Source of the DNA: JBCBSK01 sp965250105
GTDB taxonomy: Bacteria > Pseudomonadota > Alphaproteobacteria > Rhizobiales > Tepidamorphaceae
Reading direction: 5' to 3'
NCBI GenBank assembly: GCA_965250105.1
Contig: OZ252290.1
Location: forward strand, 1,240,001 to 1,304,000
Length of the DNA: 64,000 nt
Shown in pieces: positions 35,508 to 46,800 of this stretch. The translations under genes and the position numbers were made by a program. The notes beneath the pieces were generated by a model that worked only from the letters and a program-made list of their open reading frames with translations, was not told the DNA's origin and searched no databases. Numbering within the stretch: position 1 is the stretch's first letter; every line of letters starts with the position of its first letter.

Positions 35508-36902
35508 ATGACTGACATTGCCCAGATGACATCAAAGCCGCGCGGCGGCAGAGGGCCGCGCGACAGCCGCAATCTGTCGCGCGACGATCTCGGATTCGCG
35601 CGCGACGTAACCGCCGCCCTGAACGAGCCGGTGCGCCGCACCGCCGCCTTGATGGTGCTCACGGTCGCCGCCCTTCTGGCCTGTTTCCTGATCTGGGCAT
35701 CCTTCGCCGAGGTCGAGGAGGTGACGCGCGGCGACGGGCGCGTCGTGCCGTCGAGCCGCACGCAGATCGTTCAGAGCCTCGAAGGCGGCATCATCGAGGA
35801 TATCCTCGTGCGCCAGGGCGAGCGCGTCTCGGAAGGTCAGGTCCTGGTCATCATCGACGATACCGGCTTCGCCTCCTCGCTCGGGGAGCTCGAAGCGCGT
35901 GAATTGAGCCTGCGCGCTCGCATCGCCCGGCTCGAACATGAGGCGGCGCTGGAGGAAACCGGCAGCGAGATCGAATTCCCGGCCGACATCTACGACACCG
36001 ATCCGCTGGTCGTCGACAGCGAGAGCAAGCTCTATTACGCGCGCCAGGGCTCGCTCGACAACAAGATCGCCCTTCTCGGCGAGCGGCAGCGACAGCGCGA
36101 ACTCGAACTGGTCGAAGCCCGCACGAGGCTGACCGCGGCTGAGGAGCGGCTGGGCATCGCTCAAGAAGAAATCGACCTCAAGCGCCCGCTGGCCGACAGT
36201 GGCATCGTGCCGCGCACCGAACTTCTCGCCCTCGATCGCGAGGCGACCGAGCTCAGGGGCGAAATCGAGGCGCTGAACGCCACGATCCCCCGGCTCGAGG
36301 CCGGTATCCGCGAAGCCGAACGCGAAACGGAAGACCAGCTCCTGTTGTTCCGCCAGAACGCGCAGGCCGAACTGAACGAGACGTTGGTCGAACTGTCGGT
36401 GGTCGAGGAATCGCTCCTTGGCGCCACCGACCGGGTGGTGCGCACTGATCTCCGCGCACCCGTCGACGGCGTCATCAACACCTTGCATGTCAATACGGTG
36501 GGCGGGGTGGTGCAGCCCGGCGAGCCGATCGTCACGCTGGTGCCGGTCGACGATTCGCTTCTGGTGGAAGCCCGCATCCGGCCCCAGGACATCGCCTTCA
36601 TCCACCTGAACCAGCCCGCGACCGTGAAGCTCTCCGCCTATAACTTCTCGGTTTACGGAGGTCTTTCAGGCTTCGTTGACAATATCTCGCCAGACACCGT
36701 TTACGATGAGGCGACGCGCGAGACCTATTACGTCGTAAACATAAAAACTGAGCAAAACGCTTTAAGGAACGGCAGTGAGGTGCTGCCCATTCTGCCCGGC
36801 ATGGTGGCTACGGCCGACATTCTGACGGGGCAGAAAAGTGTTCTCGAATATCTTCTCACGCCAATCAACCGAGCCCGTGAAGAAGCGCTGCGCGAAAGAT
36901 AG
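35508..36902 (+). CDS. HlyD-family type I secretion periplasmic adaptor, LapC-like
   Basis: 464 aa. It has a cytosolic N-terminus (about 40 residues), one membrane helix (AALMVLTVAALLACFLIWA), and a lipoyl-type half motif TQIVQSLEGGIIEDILVRQG near residue 90. A long coiled-coil region follows at about 120-320 (ELEARELSLRARIARLEHE), then the second lipoyl half (VDGVINTLHVNTVGGVVQPG) and a beta-barrel end. It bridges the ABC transporter and TolC channel. The C-terminus overlaps the start of the LapG-like gene. Confidence 0.93.
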   Translation: MTDIAQMTSKPRGGRGPRDSRNLSRDDLGFARDVTAALNEPVRRTAALMVLTVAALLACFLIWASFAEVEEVTRGDGRVVPSSRTQIVQSLEGGIIEDILVRQGERVSEGQVLVIIDDTGFASSLGELEARELSLRARIARLEHEAALEETGSEIEFPADIYDTDPLVVDSESKLYYARQGSLDNKIALLGERQRQRELELVEARTRLTAAEERLGIAQEEIDLKRPLADSGIVPRTELLALDREATELRGEIEALNATIPRLEAGIREAERETEDQLLLFRQNAQAELNETLVELSVVEESLLGATDRVVRTDLRAPVDGVINTLHVNTVGGVVQPGEPIVTLVPVDDSLLVEARIRPQDIAFIHLNQPATVKLSAYNFSVYGGLSGFVDNISPDTVYDEATRETYYVVNIKTEQNALRNGSEVLPILPGMVATADILTGQKSVLEYLLTPINRAREEALRER

Positions 36903-37722
36903 ACCAAATAGGGTCCATCAAACCGGCGCCGCAAAAACGCGGCGGCGTCTTGTCGGATTGAGCCTGGCCGCATCGGCCCTCACATTCAGCCCCGCTTTGT
37001 TCGCGAGCAATGGCGCGCACGCCGGCGAGATCAGAATTCAGCCCCTGGTGCATCACGAGGCACCCAGCGGGCGCAGCGCGCAGACCGGCGTGGAGGCGTT
37101 CGGCCTTCTTGGTTCCATCGAGTTCAAGGTCGGTCACGCCGACACCCTGTCCAAATGGACCGACCTTCAGCAGCGGGTGGCGCGCGAACAGGCGAGCTAT
37201 GCCGGTTGCGGCGCCGATTGCGCACCGCGCCTACGCGCCTGGCGCGGCCTGATGGCCGAACTTCAGACCAGGCCGCTCGCCGAACAGCTTGAACGGCTGA
37301 ACAGCTTCGTCAACGCATCCGCCCGCTATGCGAGCGACGCCGCCGCCTTCGGTGCGTCGGATGTCTGGATCACGCCACAGCGCTTCTTCACCGGCGGCGT
37401 CGCCGATTGCGAGGACTTCGCGATCGTCAAGCTGTTCTCGCTGCTCGAACTCGGCGTCGACCCGGACGACATCCGGCTGGTCGTGGTGCGCGACGTCAGG
37501 CGCAACATCATGCATGCCGTCGTGGCGGTGGCCCATGGCCACGATGTTCTGATCCTGGACAGCCTGTTCGACAGCGTCCGCCCGCATGAGACGCTTCTGC
37601 GCTATGAGCCGGTCTACTCGCTGACCACGACCAAGCGCTACGGCCATGTCGTCACCGCCGATATCCGCGCGCAATATGTCGCGGCGGTCATGGCGCAGCG
37701 TTACCTGGTCGCCCGCAACTGA
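36838..37722 (+). CDS. Transglutaminase-like cysteine protease (BTLCP), LapG-like adhesin-release protease
   Basis: 294 aa from GTG 36838; an in-frame GTG at 36877 gives less overlap with the adaptor gene and is equally likely. A signal peptide (LVGLSLAASALTFSPALFA) sends it to the periplasm. The catalytic triad is seen: Cys191 in GGVADCEDFAIVK, His226 in NIMHAVVAV and Asp241 in LILDS, with spacing close to LapG. LapG cuts the N-terminus of giant adhesins at a di-alanine site so the adhesin leaves the cell surface. The adhesin encoded next door carries such a site. LapD, which holds LapG inactive, is not in the window. Confidence 0.92.
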   Translation: MFSNIFSRQSTEPVKKRCAKDRPNRVHQTGAAKTRRRLVGLSLAASALTFSPALFASNGAHAGEIRIQPLVHHEAPSGRSAQTGVEAFGLLGSIEFKVGHADTLSKWTDLQQRVAREQASYAGCGADCAPRLRAWRGLMAELQTRPLAEQLERLNSFVNASARYASDAAAFGASDVWITPQRFFTGGVADCEDFAIVKLFSLLELGVDPDDIRLVVVRDVRRNIMHAVVAVAHGHDVLILDSLFDSVRPHETLLRYEPVYSLTTTKRYGHVVTADIRAQYVAAVMAQRYLVARN

Positions 37723-37761
37723 TCGCCGCCCCCTGACGAGGCAAACCATCGGCTGACATGC

Positions 37762-37800
37762 AAACGGGGCGGGTCCTTGCGGAACCCGCCCCGTGTGTTT
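37762..37800. terminator. Bidirectional terminator between lapG-like and adhesin genes
   Basis: A perfect 11-bp GC stem (ACGGGGCGGGT at 37764-37774 with ACCCGCCCCGT at 37784-37794, 9-base loop) lies between the two convergent stop codons. It is flanked by AAAC and GTGTTTG, giving short T-rich tails on both strands. Confidence 0.8.
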
Positions 37801-37815
37801 GTAGGGACCTTGACC

Positions 37816-40800
37816 CTAGATAACGCTGACCGGGTTCATCGGGTCGTCGAGGATCACCGAGACCGCGACCGGCTCCGAGAACTGGGCGATGTCGGTCCAG
37901 CCGTCGGTGCCCTCAAGATGCGCCTGCAGCGTATTGGTCTCGTTGTCGAAATGCAGCGCCGATGCCAGGCCGGCCTCGGGGTCGGTCGGCGCCAGGCTGT
38001 CGAGCAGGCCCGACAGGTCGAGACGGTCGCCTTCTTCCGCATGGAAGTCGGTGATCAGGTCGACGATGCCGAGTTCGGCATCGGCCAGGGCCGCCGCGTC
38101 GAGAACGAAGAGGTCGCCCCCTTCGCCGCCGGTCAGCGTATCCCGGCCGGCGCCACCGATCAGGATGTCGTCGCCGGCACCGCCGTCGAGAATATCGAGA
38201 CCGATCCCGCCGTCGAGCCAGTCATCGCCGCCGCCGCCGATGAGCGTGTCGTCGCCGGCGCCACCCGACAGCATGTCATCGCCTTCAGTACCCTCGATGA
38301 CGTCGTCACCATCGGTGCCTTCGATGATGCTGGCCGCCATGGCGGCCTCGCCAGCGCTGTCACCATCGCCGTTCTCGCCAGCGCGATCGGCCTGCTCGTC
38401 CGCATCATCTTCGGCGAGGTCGGTCGCGGCCAGCCCCATCGCGGCCAGCGGCGCGGTGTCGACGACCTCCACCGTGATGGTCTCGGAGGTCACCGTGCCA
38501 TCCTCGTGGAAGAGATCCAGCGTGATGCTCTCCTGCCCGACGAAACCGTCATTGGGCGTATAGGTCACCGCTCCGCCATCGGAGATGTTGACGACGCCGT
38601 TCTCCGGCTGGGTGTCGAGATCGACCTCGACGATGTCGGCATGAGCCGCATCGGACAGGACGAAGATGACGGTCGCGACGCCCGCCGCGATCGACAGATT
38701 GTCGGCGGTCGACCGCGAACGGCCTTCCGCGCCATCGCTCTGCAGCACGCTCCGGGCCAGGCCGAAGCTTCCGGCAAGGCCGGTGCTCAGCGTCGACAGG
38801 CTCACCGACGAAACGATGTTCAGGTCGCCGGCATCGACCTGGCCAGCCGCGCCTTCGATCACCGCGACATATTGATTGTTCGCTGTGTCGAACAGAACGG
38901 CATCCGAACCATTGGTGCGGATCTCGATATCCGCCGGGTTGTCCACACCTTGGATCTCGATCCGGTCGCGACCGTTCTCGAAATCCGTCACCCGGTCGGC
39001 ACCGCCCAAGGACGAACTGCCCTCGCCGGACACGAACAGGAAGGTGTCGCGGCCCGTGCCGCCCGTCAGCATGTCCCGGCCGGCGCCACCACCGAGCGTG
39101 TCATTGCCGCCATTGCCACGCAGCGTGTCATTGCCCGCATCGCCCAGGATCGTCTGACCCTGATCATTGCCGACAAGGAGGTCATTGCCCCCGCCGCCGT
39201 CGATCACACCATCAGGCCCAAGATCGACATCCGCCACATTCGTCAGGTCGATCCGATCCGCGCCAGACGTGCCCTCGATGCCCTCGGCCCGAACCGTCTC
39301 AATGCTGCTGACATTCGCATTGCCGCCAACCGTGTCGAACACGTTGAACTGTAGATTGCCCGTGCCGCTCTCCGTCCGGACCGTGTCCGCCCCGGACCCG
39401 CCATCGATGCTGTCATTGTCATCGATCACGTCGTCCACGAGGAACGTGTCGCGGCCACCGTCGCCAAACACCGTGTCACGACCATTGCCGACCGTGATCG
39501 TGTCATTGCCGGCACCGCCCTCGACCCGGTCGTTCCCGGCACCGCCATCAAGCTCGTCATTGCCGCCATTGCCACGCAGCGTGTCATTGCCCGCACCGCC
39601 CAGGATCGTCTGACCCTGATCATTGCCGACAAGGAGGTCATTGCCCCCGCCGCCGTCGATCACGCCGTCAGGCCCAAGATCGACATCCGCCACATTCGTC
39701 AGGTCGATCCGATCCGCGCCAGACGTGCCCTCGATGCCCTCGGCCCGAACCGTCTCAATGCCGCTGACATTCGCATTGCCGCCAACCGTGTCGAACACGT
39801 TGAACCGCAGATTGCCCGTGCCGCTCTCCGTCCGGACCGTGTCCGCCCCGGACCCGCCATCGATGCTGTCATTGTCATCGATCACGTCGTCCACGAGGAA
39901 CGTGTCGCGGCCACCGTCGCCAAACACCGTGTCACGACCATCGCCGACCGTGATCGTGTCATTGCCAGAGCCGCCACGAACCTCGTCGTTCCCGGCACCG
40001 CCATCAAGCACGTCATTGCCGCCATTGCCACGCAGCGTGTCATTGCCCGCATCGCCCAGGATCGTCTGACCCTGATCATTGCCGACAAGGAGGTCATTGC
40101 CCCCGCCGCCGTCGATCACGCCGTCAGGCCCAAGATCGACATCCGCCACATTCGTCAGGTCGATCCGATCCGCGCCAGACGTGCCCTCGATGCCCTCGGC
40201 CCGAACCGTCTCAATGCCGCTGACATTCGCATTGCCGCCAACCGTGTCGAACACGTTGAACTGTAGATTGCCCGTGCCGCTCTCCGTCCGGACCGTGTCC
40301 GCCCCGGACCCGCCATCGATGCTGTCATTGTCATCGATCACGTCGTCCACGAGGAACGTGTCGCGGCCACCGTCGCCAAACACCGTGTCACGACCATCGC
40401 CGACCGTGATCGTGTCATTGCCAGAGCCGCCACGAACCTCGTCGTTCCCGGCACCGCCATCAAGCACGTCATTGCCCGAGCCGCCATCGATCCGGTCGTT
40501 CAGCGTGCCGCCGATCACCCGATCATTGCCGCCGCCGGCATCGAAGGTTCGGTTATTGTATTCGCCGGCCAGCGGATCGCCGCTATTGGGCAGATAGACC
40601 TCATCGTCACCATCCAAGGCTTCGAGGAAGTTGCCGTCCTCGAACCACGTCCGGTTAACAGCGGGGTCGTTCTCGAACCCGCGCAGGTCGATCCTGTCAT
40701 TGCCGTCGGTGAAGACCATGTCCAGGACGCCATCGACCGTTAGCGTGACCGTCGCCTGGTGCACGTCACCATCGCGATCGGTGATCTGATAGGTGAAGCT

Positions 40801-43800
40801 GTCCGCGCCGCTATAGTTCGGGTCCGGCGTATAGGTGAAGGTTCCGTTATTGTTGTAAACGACTTCGCCGTTCTCAGGCCCGACAAGAACTTTGACGTCG
40901 TCGGCGTCGGAGAGATCGACGCCGTCGGAACCGCCGTCATCATTGGCGAAGACGTCGACGACGACGCTGATGTCTTCATCCGTCGCAGCCGTATCGTCCC
41001 GCGCCACCGGCCCGTCATCACTGATGTCGACCTCGACCTTGGTAAGCGCCCGGTCACCGTCGCCATCGACGGCCTGAACATAGAAGCTCAGGGTGACGAC
41101 ATCGTCCGGATCGCCGCCATCGGGATGATCGATCGGCTTGAGCAGCGTCAGATTGTAGCTGCCATTCGGCGCCGTCGGGTCGAGTTCGACCGTGAAGACA
41201 TGGTTCGCCGGGTCGGTCCGATCGTTGCCCGCGATGAAGCCGATGAGGACATTGCCGTCGACAAAGACATCGACCGCGTCGCCACCCGAGGTTAGCGGTA
41301 TGGCATTTCCATTGGCATCGGTCGCGATGACCGGCGGCAGACCGTCGAAGGATGCCGCATTGACGCGGATGTCGTCGTTTTGCGTGCCGGGAAGATCAAC
41401 CGCGCTGATCTTCACCTGATCGAAGGTGAAATCGCCATTCGCCGCCGGCAAGAAATTGATCGTGGATTGGTCGAACTCGTAGCTGTTCCGGTCGCCGTCG
41501 CGGAAGTTGTTTTCGCCGATCCTGGCAACATCGACTTCCTGCCTCCCGATCAACTCGCCGTCGCGATAGAACTCGACCAGCGCGCGGCCTTCTTGCAGGC
41601 CGAGCGTCAGATTGAACGCCGTCGCGGTCAGGCCCTGGTTCAGGGTAAGGACGGCTTTCTCCTCGCCGCTGATAGCGCTGGCCGCGCTGCCGCGCCCATT
41701 CGCATCGATGCCGAAGCCATCACCGCGACGCGGATTGATGAACGGATCGGAGCGACCGGCTTCGGCTTCCGCCGACAAGGTCACGAACCCGCCGGGCCCG
41801 AACGCCATGGAGCCGAAGCGCTCGCCCGCATCGGTCGAGTCGGACCGGACAAGATCGTCACCCTCGCCATAGGCGCCGGAAATCGACTGACGCGTGTTGA
41901 AGTTCCGCAGATTGGCCGAATAGGCGATGCCCACCGGTCCCGTCACGAAGTCGAGGCTGTCTAGACCGTCGGCACCCGGTGTGAAGCCGAGATCCTGCGG
42001 CCCGGTCGAGGCCGACAGCCCGGTCTCGTCGATCGCGCCCTTTTCGGCCTCGCCGGCGATCGGCATGTCGTCGTCGACGGTGACGGTGAACCGGCCGGGA
42101 ACCTCATCCCCATCAGAATCCGTCGCCTTGAAGCGGAAGGCGATATCGAGGTCGTTCTCGTCCAGCCCCGCGGGATGATCGAGCGGGCCTTCAAGCGTGA
42201 AGGTGTAAGACCCCGTGCCGTCATCCGACAGGCCGACGGTGAACACCGGTTGACCATTCGCCGTCGCCGTCAGGACCGTTCCACCATCACTCAGTGTGTA
42301 GACCAGCGCGACGCCGCCGGAGGTCAGTGCGCTGGCATCGATCGAGCCACCATTGACGACGATCAGCGCATCGACCTGTTCCGGCGACAGAGCGCCCGTG
42401 CCGTCGGTGTTGAACGTGACCGACCGGTCGCCGGCGCCGTCCGGTGTATCCTGAACACCGCCGCTATCGCTCTGGTCGGCGTTATCGGCACCCCATTCGA
42501 TGTCGAGCGATCCGGTCGCCGATGTCGCGTCGCCAGCGAGATCGCCTGGCTGCGACGGATCGGTGATGCCGCCCGACAGGCCGTCCTCGTCGACCGACAC
42601 CGCTTCGGGCGGCGGCGCGACGATCACCGGCCCATCGTCCTGGACGGTGACCTTGAAGTCACCCGTCGTCGCATCTCCATCGGAATCGGTGGCGACGAAG
42701 CTGAAGGCGATGTCGAGCACGTCGTCGAACGCACCATCCGCCGGATGTTCGAGCTCGGTGAAAAGCTGGAAGCGATAGGCGCCCGCGCCGTCATCGTCGA
42801 GCGTAACCCGGAACACCGCCGTGTCGCCGGCCTTGGCGGTCAGCACCGTGCCGTTCTCGCTCAACTCATAGACCAGCGGCTGGCCGCCAGAGGTCAGCGG
42901 ATCGCCATTGGCATCCAGGACGGCCTTGCCGTCATAGCCATCGTCGAAGGTTACCGACCGGTCGCCCGCGCCCGGGGTATCCTGCTTGAAGTTGTTGTTG
43001 TCCTGGTCCGCATTGTCCGCGCCCCAGAGAATGTTCAGCGAGCCCGTCTCGCTGACACGGCCGAAGTCCTGCAGGATCTCGTTCAGGAGGTTCGGGCTTC
43101 CGTTCTTGCCATCGACGCTCTGGAGAAGCTTCAGAAGATCATTCGCGTTGTCTTCGGCGTCAGCGCCCTCGAACTTGATCCGGTAGACGCCGCCCGTATC
43201 CAGGCCGCCGACCCGCAAGGTGAACGCCCCGTTGTCGTTTTCGACAACATTGAAGATATTTGGCTCGGGATCATCGACCGAGAAATTGCCCCGTGTCGGT
43301 CCGCCATTGCCGTCGGCATCGGGCAGGTTGGCCCCGGCAAGCTCCGCCAGAAGCAAGAGCGTAACCGGCTCGCCGTCATAGCCGCCACCTGTCACGGTGA
43401 ACTGCGACGCGCCTTCTTCGATCGAGAAGACATATGTCTCGCCGTGCAACTCGCTGGTGATCGACAGATCCTCTTCGGCCGTCGACACCAGGCCGCCTTC
43501 CGACAGCGTCGCATCCTCGGCATCGGGCATAATGACGGGACTGTCGTCGTCGACGGTGACGGTGAACGCCCCATCGGCGCTGTCGCCGTCCGAATCCGTC
43601 GCCGTGAAACCGAAGGCGAAGTCCAGATCGTTCTCGCTGCCACCCACGGGATGGTCGATCCGGCCGTCGAGATCGAAGACGTAGGATCCCGTGCCATCAT
43701 CCGACAGCGTGACGGTGAACACCGTTGCGCCGCCCTGGCCAGCCGTCGCCGTCAGGACCGTGCCGGCGGTATTCAGCGTGTAGACCAGCGCAACCCCGCC

Positions 43801-46800
43801 GGAGGTCAGCGCGCTGGCATTCAGCGCACCACCATTGACGGTGATCAGGCCATTGACCTGTGAGCCCGTGAGAACGCCGTCGGGCGCCACGGCGCCGAGA
43901 TCGATGTCGAACGCCACCGACCGGTCGCCGGCACCACCGGTATTGCTGTTCGCGTCATCCGCACCCCAGTCGATACCCAGCGCGCCCGCAACCGTCGTCG
44001 CATCACCGTCGGTGTCGAGCACCGGGTTCGTCACCGGATCGGCGTCGCTGTCGTCGATATCGTCTCTATTGCCATCCGCGAGATCGTCTTCATCAACCGT
44101 CGCGGCCTCGACCGCATCCGGGTCGATCGACGGCCCGTCATCCTCGAACACGAAAGAGCTGCCGATCTCGGCGGTCGCGCTCCGGCTGTCACCGTCATTG
44201 TCGATGATCGTCGCGGTCAGCGTGATCAGATTGGCCGCGTCGAGCGTCGCCGGCTCGTCCGCATCCAGCGGATTGTCATGACGCAGTTCGCGCTGCTGGT
44301 CGACCGTGACGGTGCCGCCATTGTCGACCCGGGCCACGAAGACAATCTCGCCAGCTTGATCACCAACTCGGCCCACGACCTGCCCGTTCTCGACGAACAG
44401 GACCACAGGCTCACCGGTCTCGCCATCGACCAGGCCACTGTCGGCGCCTTCCGCACTGACGCCAAGTTCATAGGTGATGCCGGTATTGAACAGCTTCACC
44501 GAATCGACCGTGAACGCGCCGTCCTCGACCGCCCGGACCTCAATGGCATCAAAGGGCTGCCCATTGTCAGCGGTCACATTGACGGAGAAAGCCTGCTGGG
44601 CGTCGTCGACGGTGATGGGCCGCGTCCCAACGATGTCGTCGCCATTGTAGAGCACAATCTCGAAGGACGTGCCCGCGGCGATGTTCGGCAGCGCATTGTT
44701 CTGCGGGTTCGAGCCCGCGGGGCCACGGATCGTCACCGTCGCGCTTTGCGCCGAACCGTCATTCGTCAGGTCGAAGCGGAGGCCCTCGCGCCCTTCGATC
44801 CAGCCACGCGTATTGCCGTTGTCGCGATCGCCGTTAACGCCGATGAAGAATTGGTTGCCATCAACAGCAGCCGGCTGACCGTTGTCGGTCGCCGAGACCG
44901 AGACAAGCGCGCCATCGACATCCGCATCGTTCGACTGGCTTCCAGCGCCAAAAGTCTGAAGGTCCTGACGGTCCGTCTCATCTGTATCCCAGATGCCATT
45001 GTTATTGGCATCGATGAAGGCCGAGAAGGTGTCGACGCTGTTATCTCTCGGCGTCGTCGGGCCGACCGCATCCGGACCGCCCTGGCCGAATTGCGGCTCC
45101 GTCTGCTGACGCGCGACTTCGCTGCGCCCCAGAATGGTCTGAATGTTGATCGCCGGGTTGTCGGCACCACCATCGGCACCAAAAGATGCCTCGAACAAAT
45201 CGGCAAAATTGGCCGACCCGTCGGCACCCAGTCGCGTTTCATCAACAACGACATCCGGCGCCGTCTCATCATCATCAACGGCGATGATCGGCGCATCGTC
45301 GACAAAGGCAATCTTCTCGCCGATATCGACACGCGCTTCGTCCATGTCGTTGTCACCATCGGTGACGGTCAGAACGACCTCGAGCACATCCTGGCCGAGG
45401 TCGACCGGATCGTTCGGATCCTGACCGTCCGCATGCCGAACCGATAGATACTGCACCAGCGAGAGTTCGCCGGTATCGGCATCGATATGCAGCGCGAAGG
45501 CGGCCGGGTCGGCATCCGTCACCGAGCCGTCGCCATCGGCGTCGACGCGGCCGACGACCACGGTCTGGCCGTTGACGGTTTCCTCCACCAGAACGATTGC
45601 CGAGCCTTCGGTCGTGACGACATCGGTGTCGGCCGTCCCGATGGCGAGCGAGAACACCTTACTGCCGCCATCGGCGCCAAGATCGGTACCGGACGTGTCG
45701 ACCATGCCCGACTGCGCGGCGAAGCCGAGCGGATCGGTGCCAGCGACATCAGGGTCGTCGCCCGGATTGACGAGGCCGTCGAAGACGCTCAGGGGATCGG
45801 AGTTGTCGGCACCGGCAATCGCCGCGTCGAGACCGCTTTCGTCATGGATCAGCGTCTCGTCTGACAAGGCGATGGCCGCAACCGGCGTGTCATCCTCGAC
45901 GGTGACCTTGAAGTCGGCTTCAGTCGTGTCGCCGTCGGAATCCGTGGCGATGAAGTCGAACGCGATATCGAGCGCGTCGTCGGAGGCCGTGCCGACCGGA
46001 TGGTCCAGCTCGGTGAAGAGCTGGAAGCGGTATTCGCCCGCGCCGTCATCTTCCAGCGCAACCCGGAACACCGTCGTGCCGCCGGCCTGGGCCGTCAGAA
46101 CCGTGCCATCTTCGTTCAGCGAATAGGTCAGCGCGACGCCACCAGACATCAGCGCGCTGGCGTCAATCGCCCCATCGGCCACCGTGATCAGTTCGTTGGC
46201 CTGGTCCGCCGTCAGAACGCCCTTGTCGCCGACACTGCCCATGTCGATGTCGAACGTCACCGACCGGTCGCCCGCACCCGGCGTGTCTTGGTTGAAACCA
46301 TCGGTCGTCTGGTCCGCATTGTCCGCGCCCCAGAGAATGTTCAGCGATCCCGTCTCGCTGACACGACCGAAGTCCTGCAGGATCTCGTTCAGGAGGTTCG
46401 GGCTGCCATTCTTGCCGTCAACGCTCTGGAGAAGATCCAGAAGCGCATTCGCATTCGCTTCAGCGTCAGCACCCTCGAACTTGATCCGGTAGACGCCGCC
46501 CGTATCCAGGCCGCCGACCCGCAAGGTGAACGCCCCGTTGTCGTTTTCGACAACATTGAAGATATTTGGCTCGGGATCATCGACCGAGAAATTGCCCCGT
46601 GTCGGTCCGCCATTGCCGTCGGCGTCGGGCAGGTTGGCCCCGGCAAGCTCCGCCAGAAGCAAGAGCGTCACCGGCTCGCCGTCATAGCCGCCACCTGTCA
46701 CCGTGAACTGCGACGCGCCTTCTTCGATCGAGAAGGTATAGGTCTCGCCGTTCAGAACCACGTTCTCGATCGACAGGTCTTGTTTCGCCGTCGAAACCGT

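Noticed and set aside
39110..40478. CRISPR-like array
   Set aside because: The repeats are 456 bp, in frame and without spacers, and encode RTX protein units.
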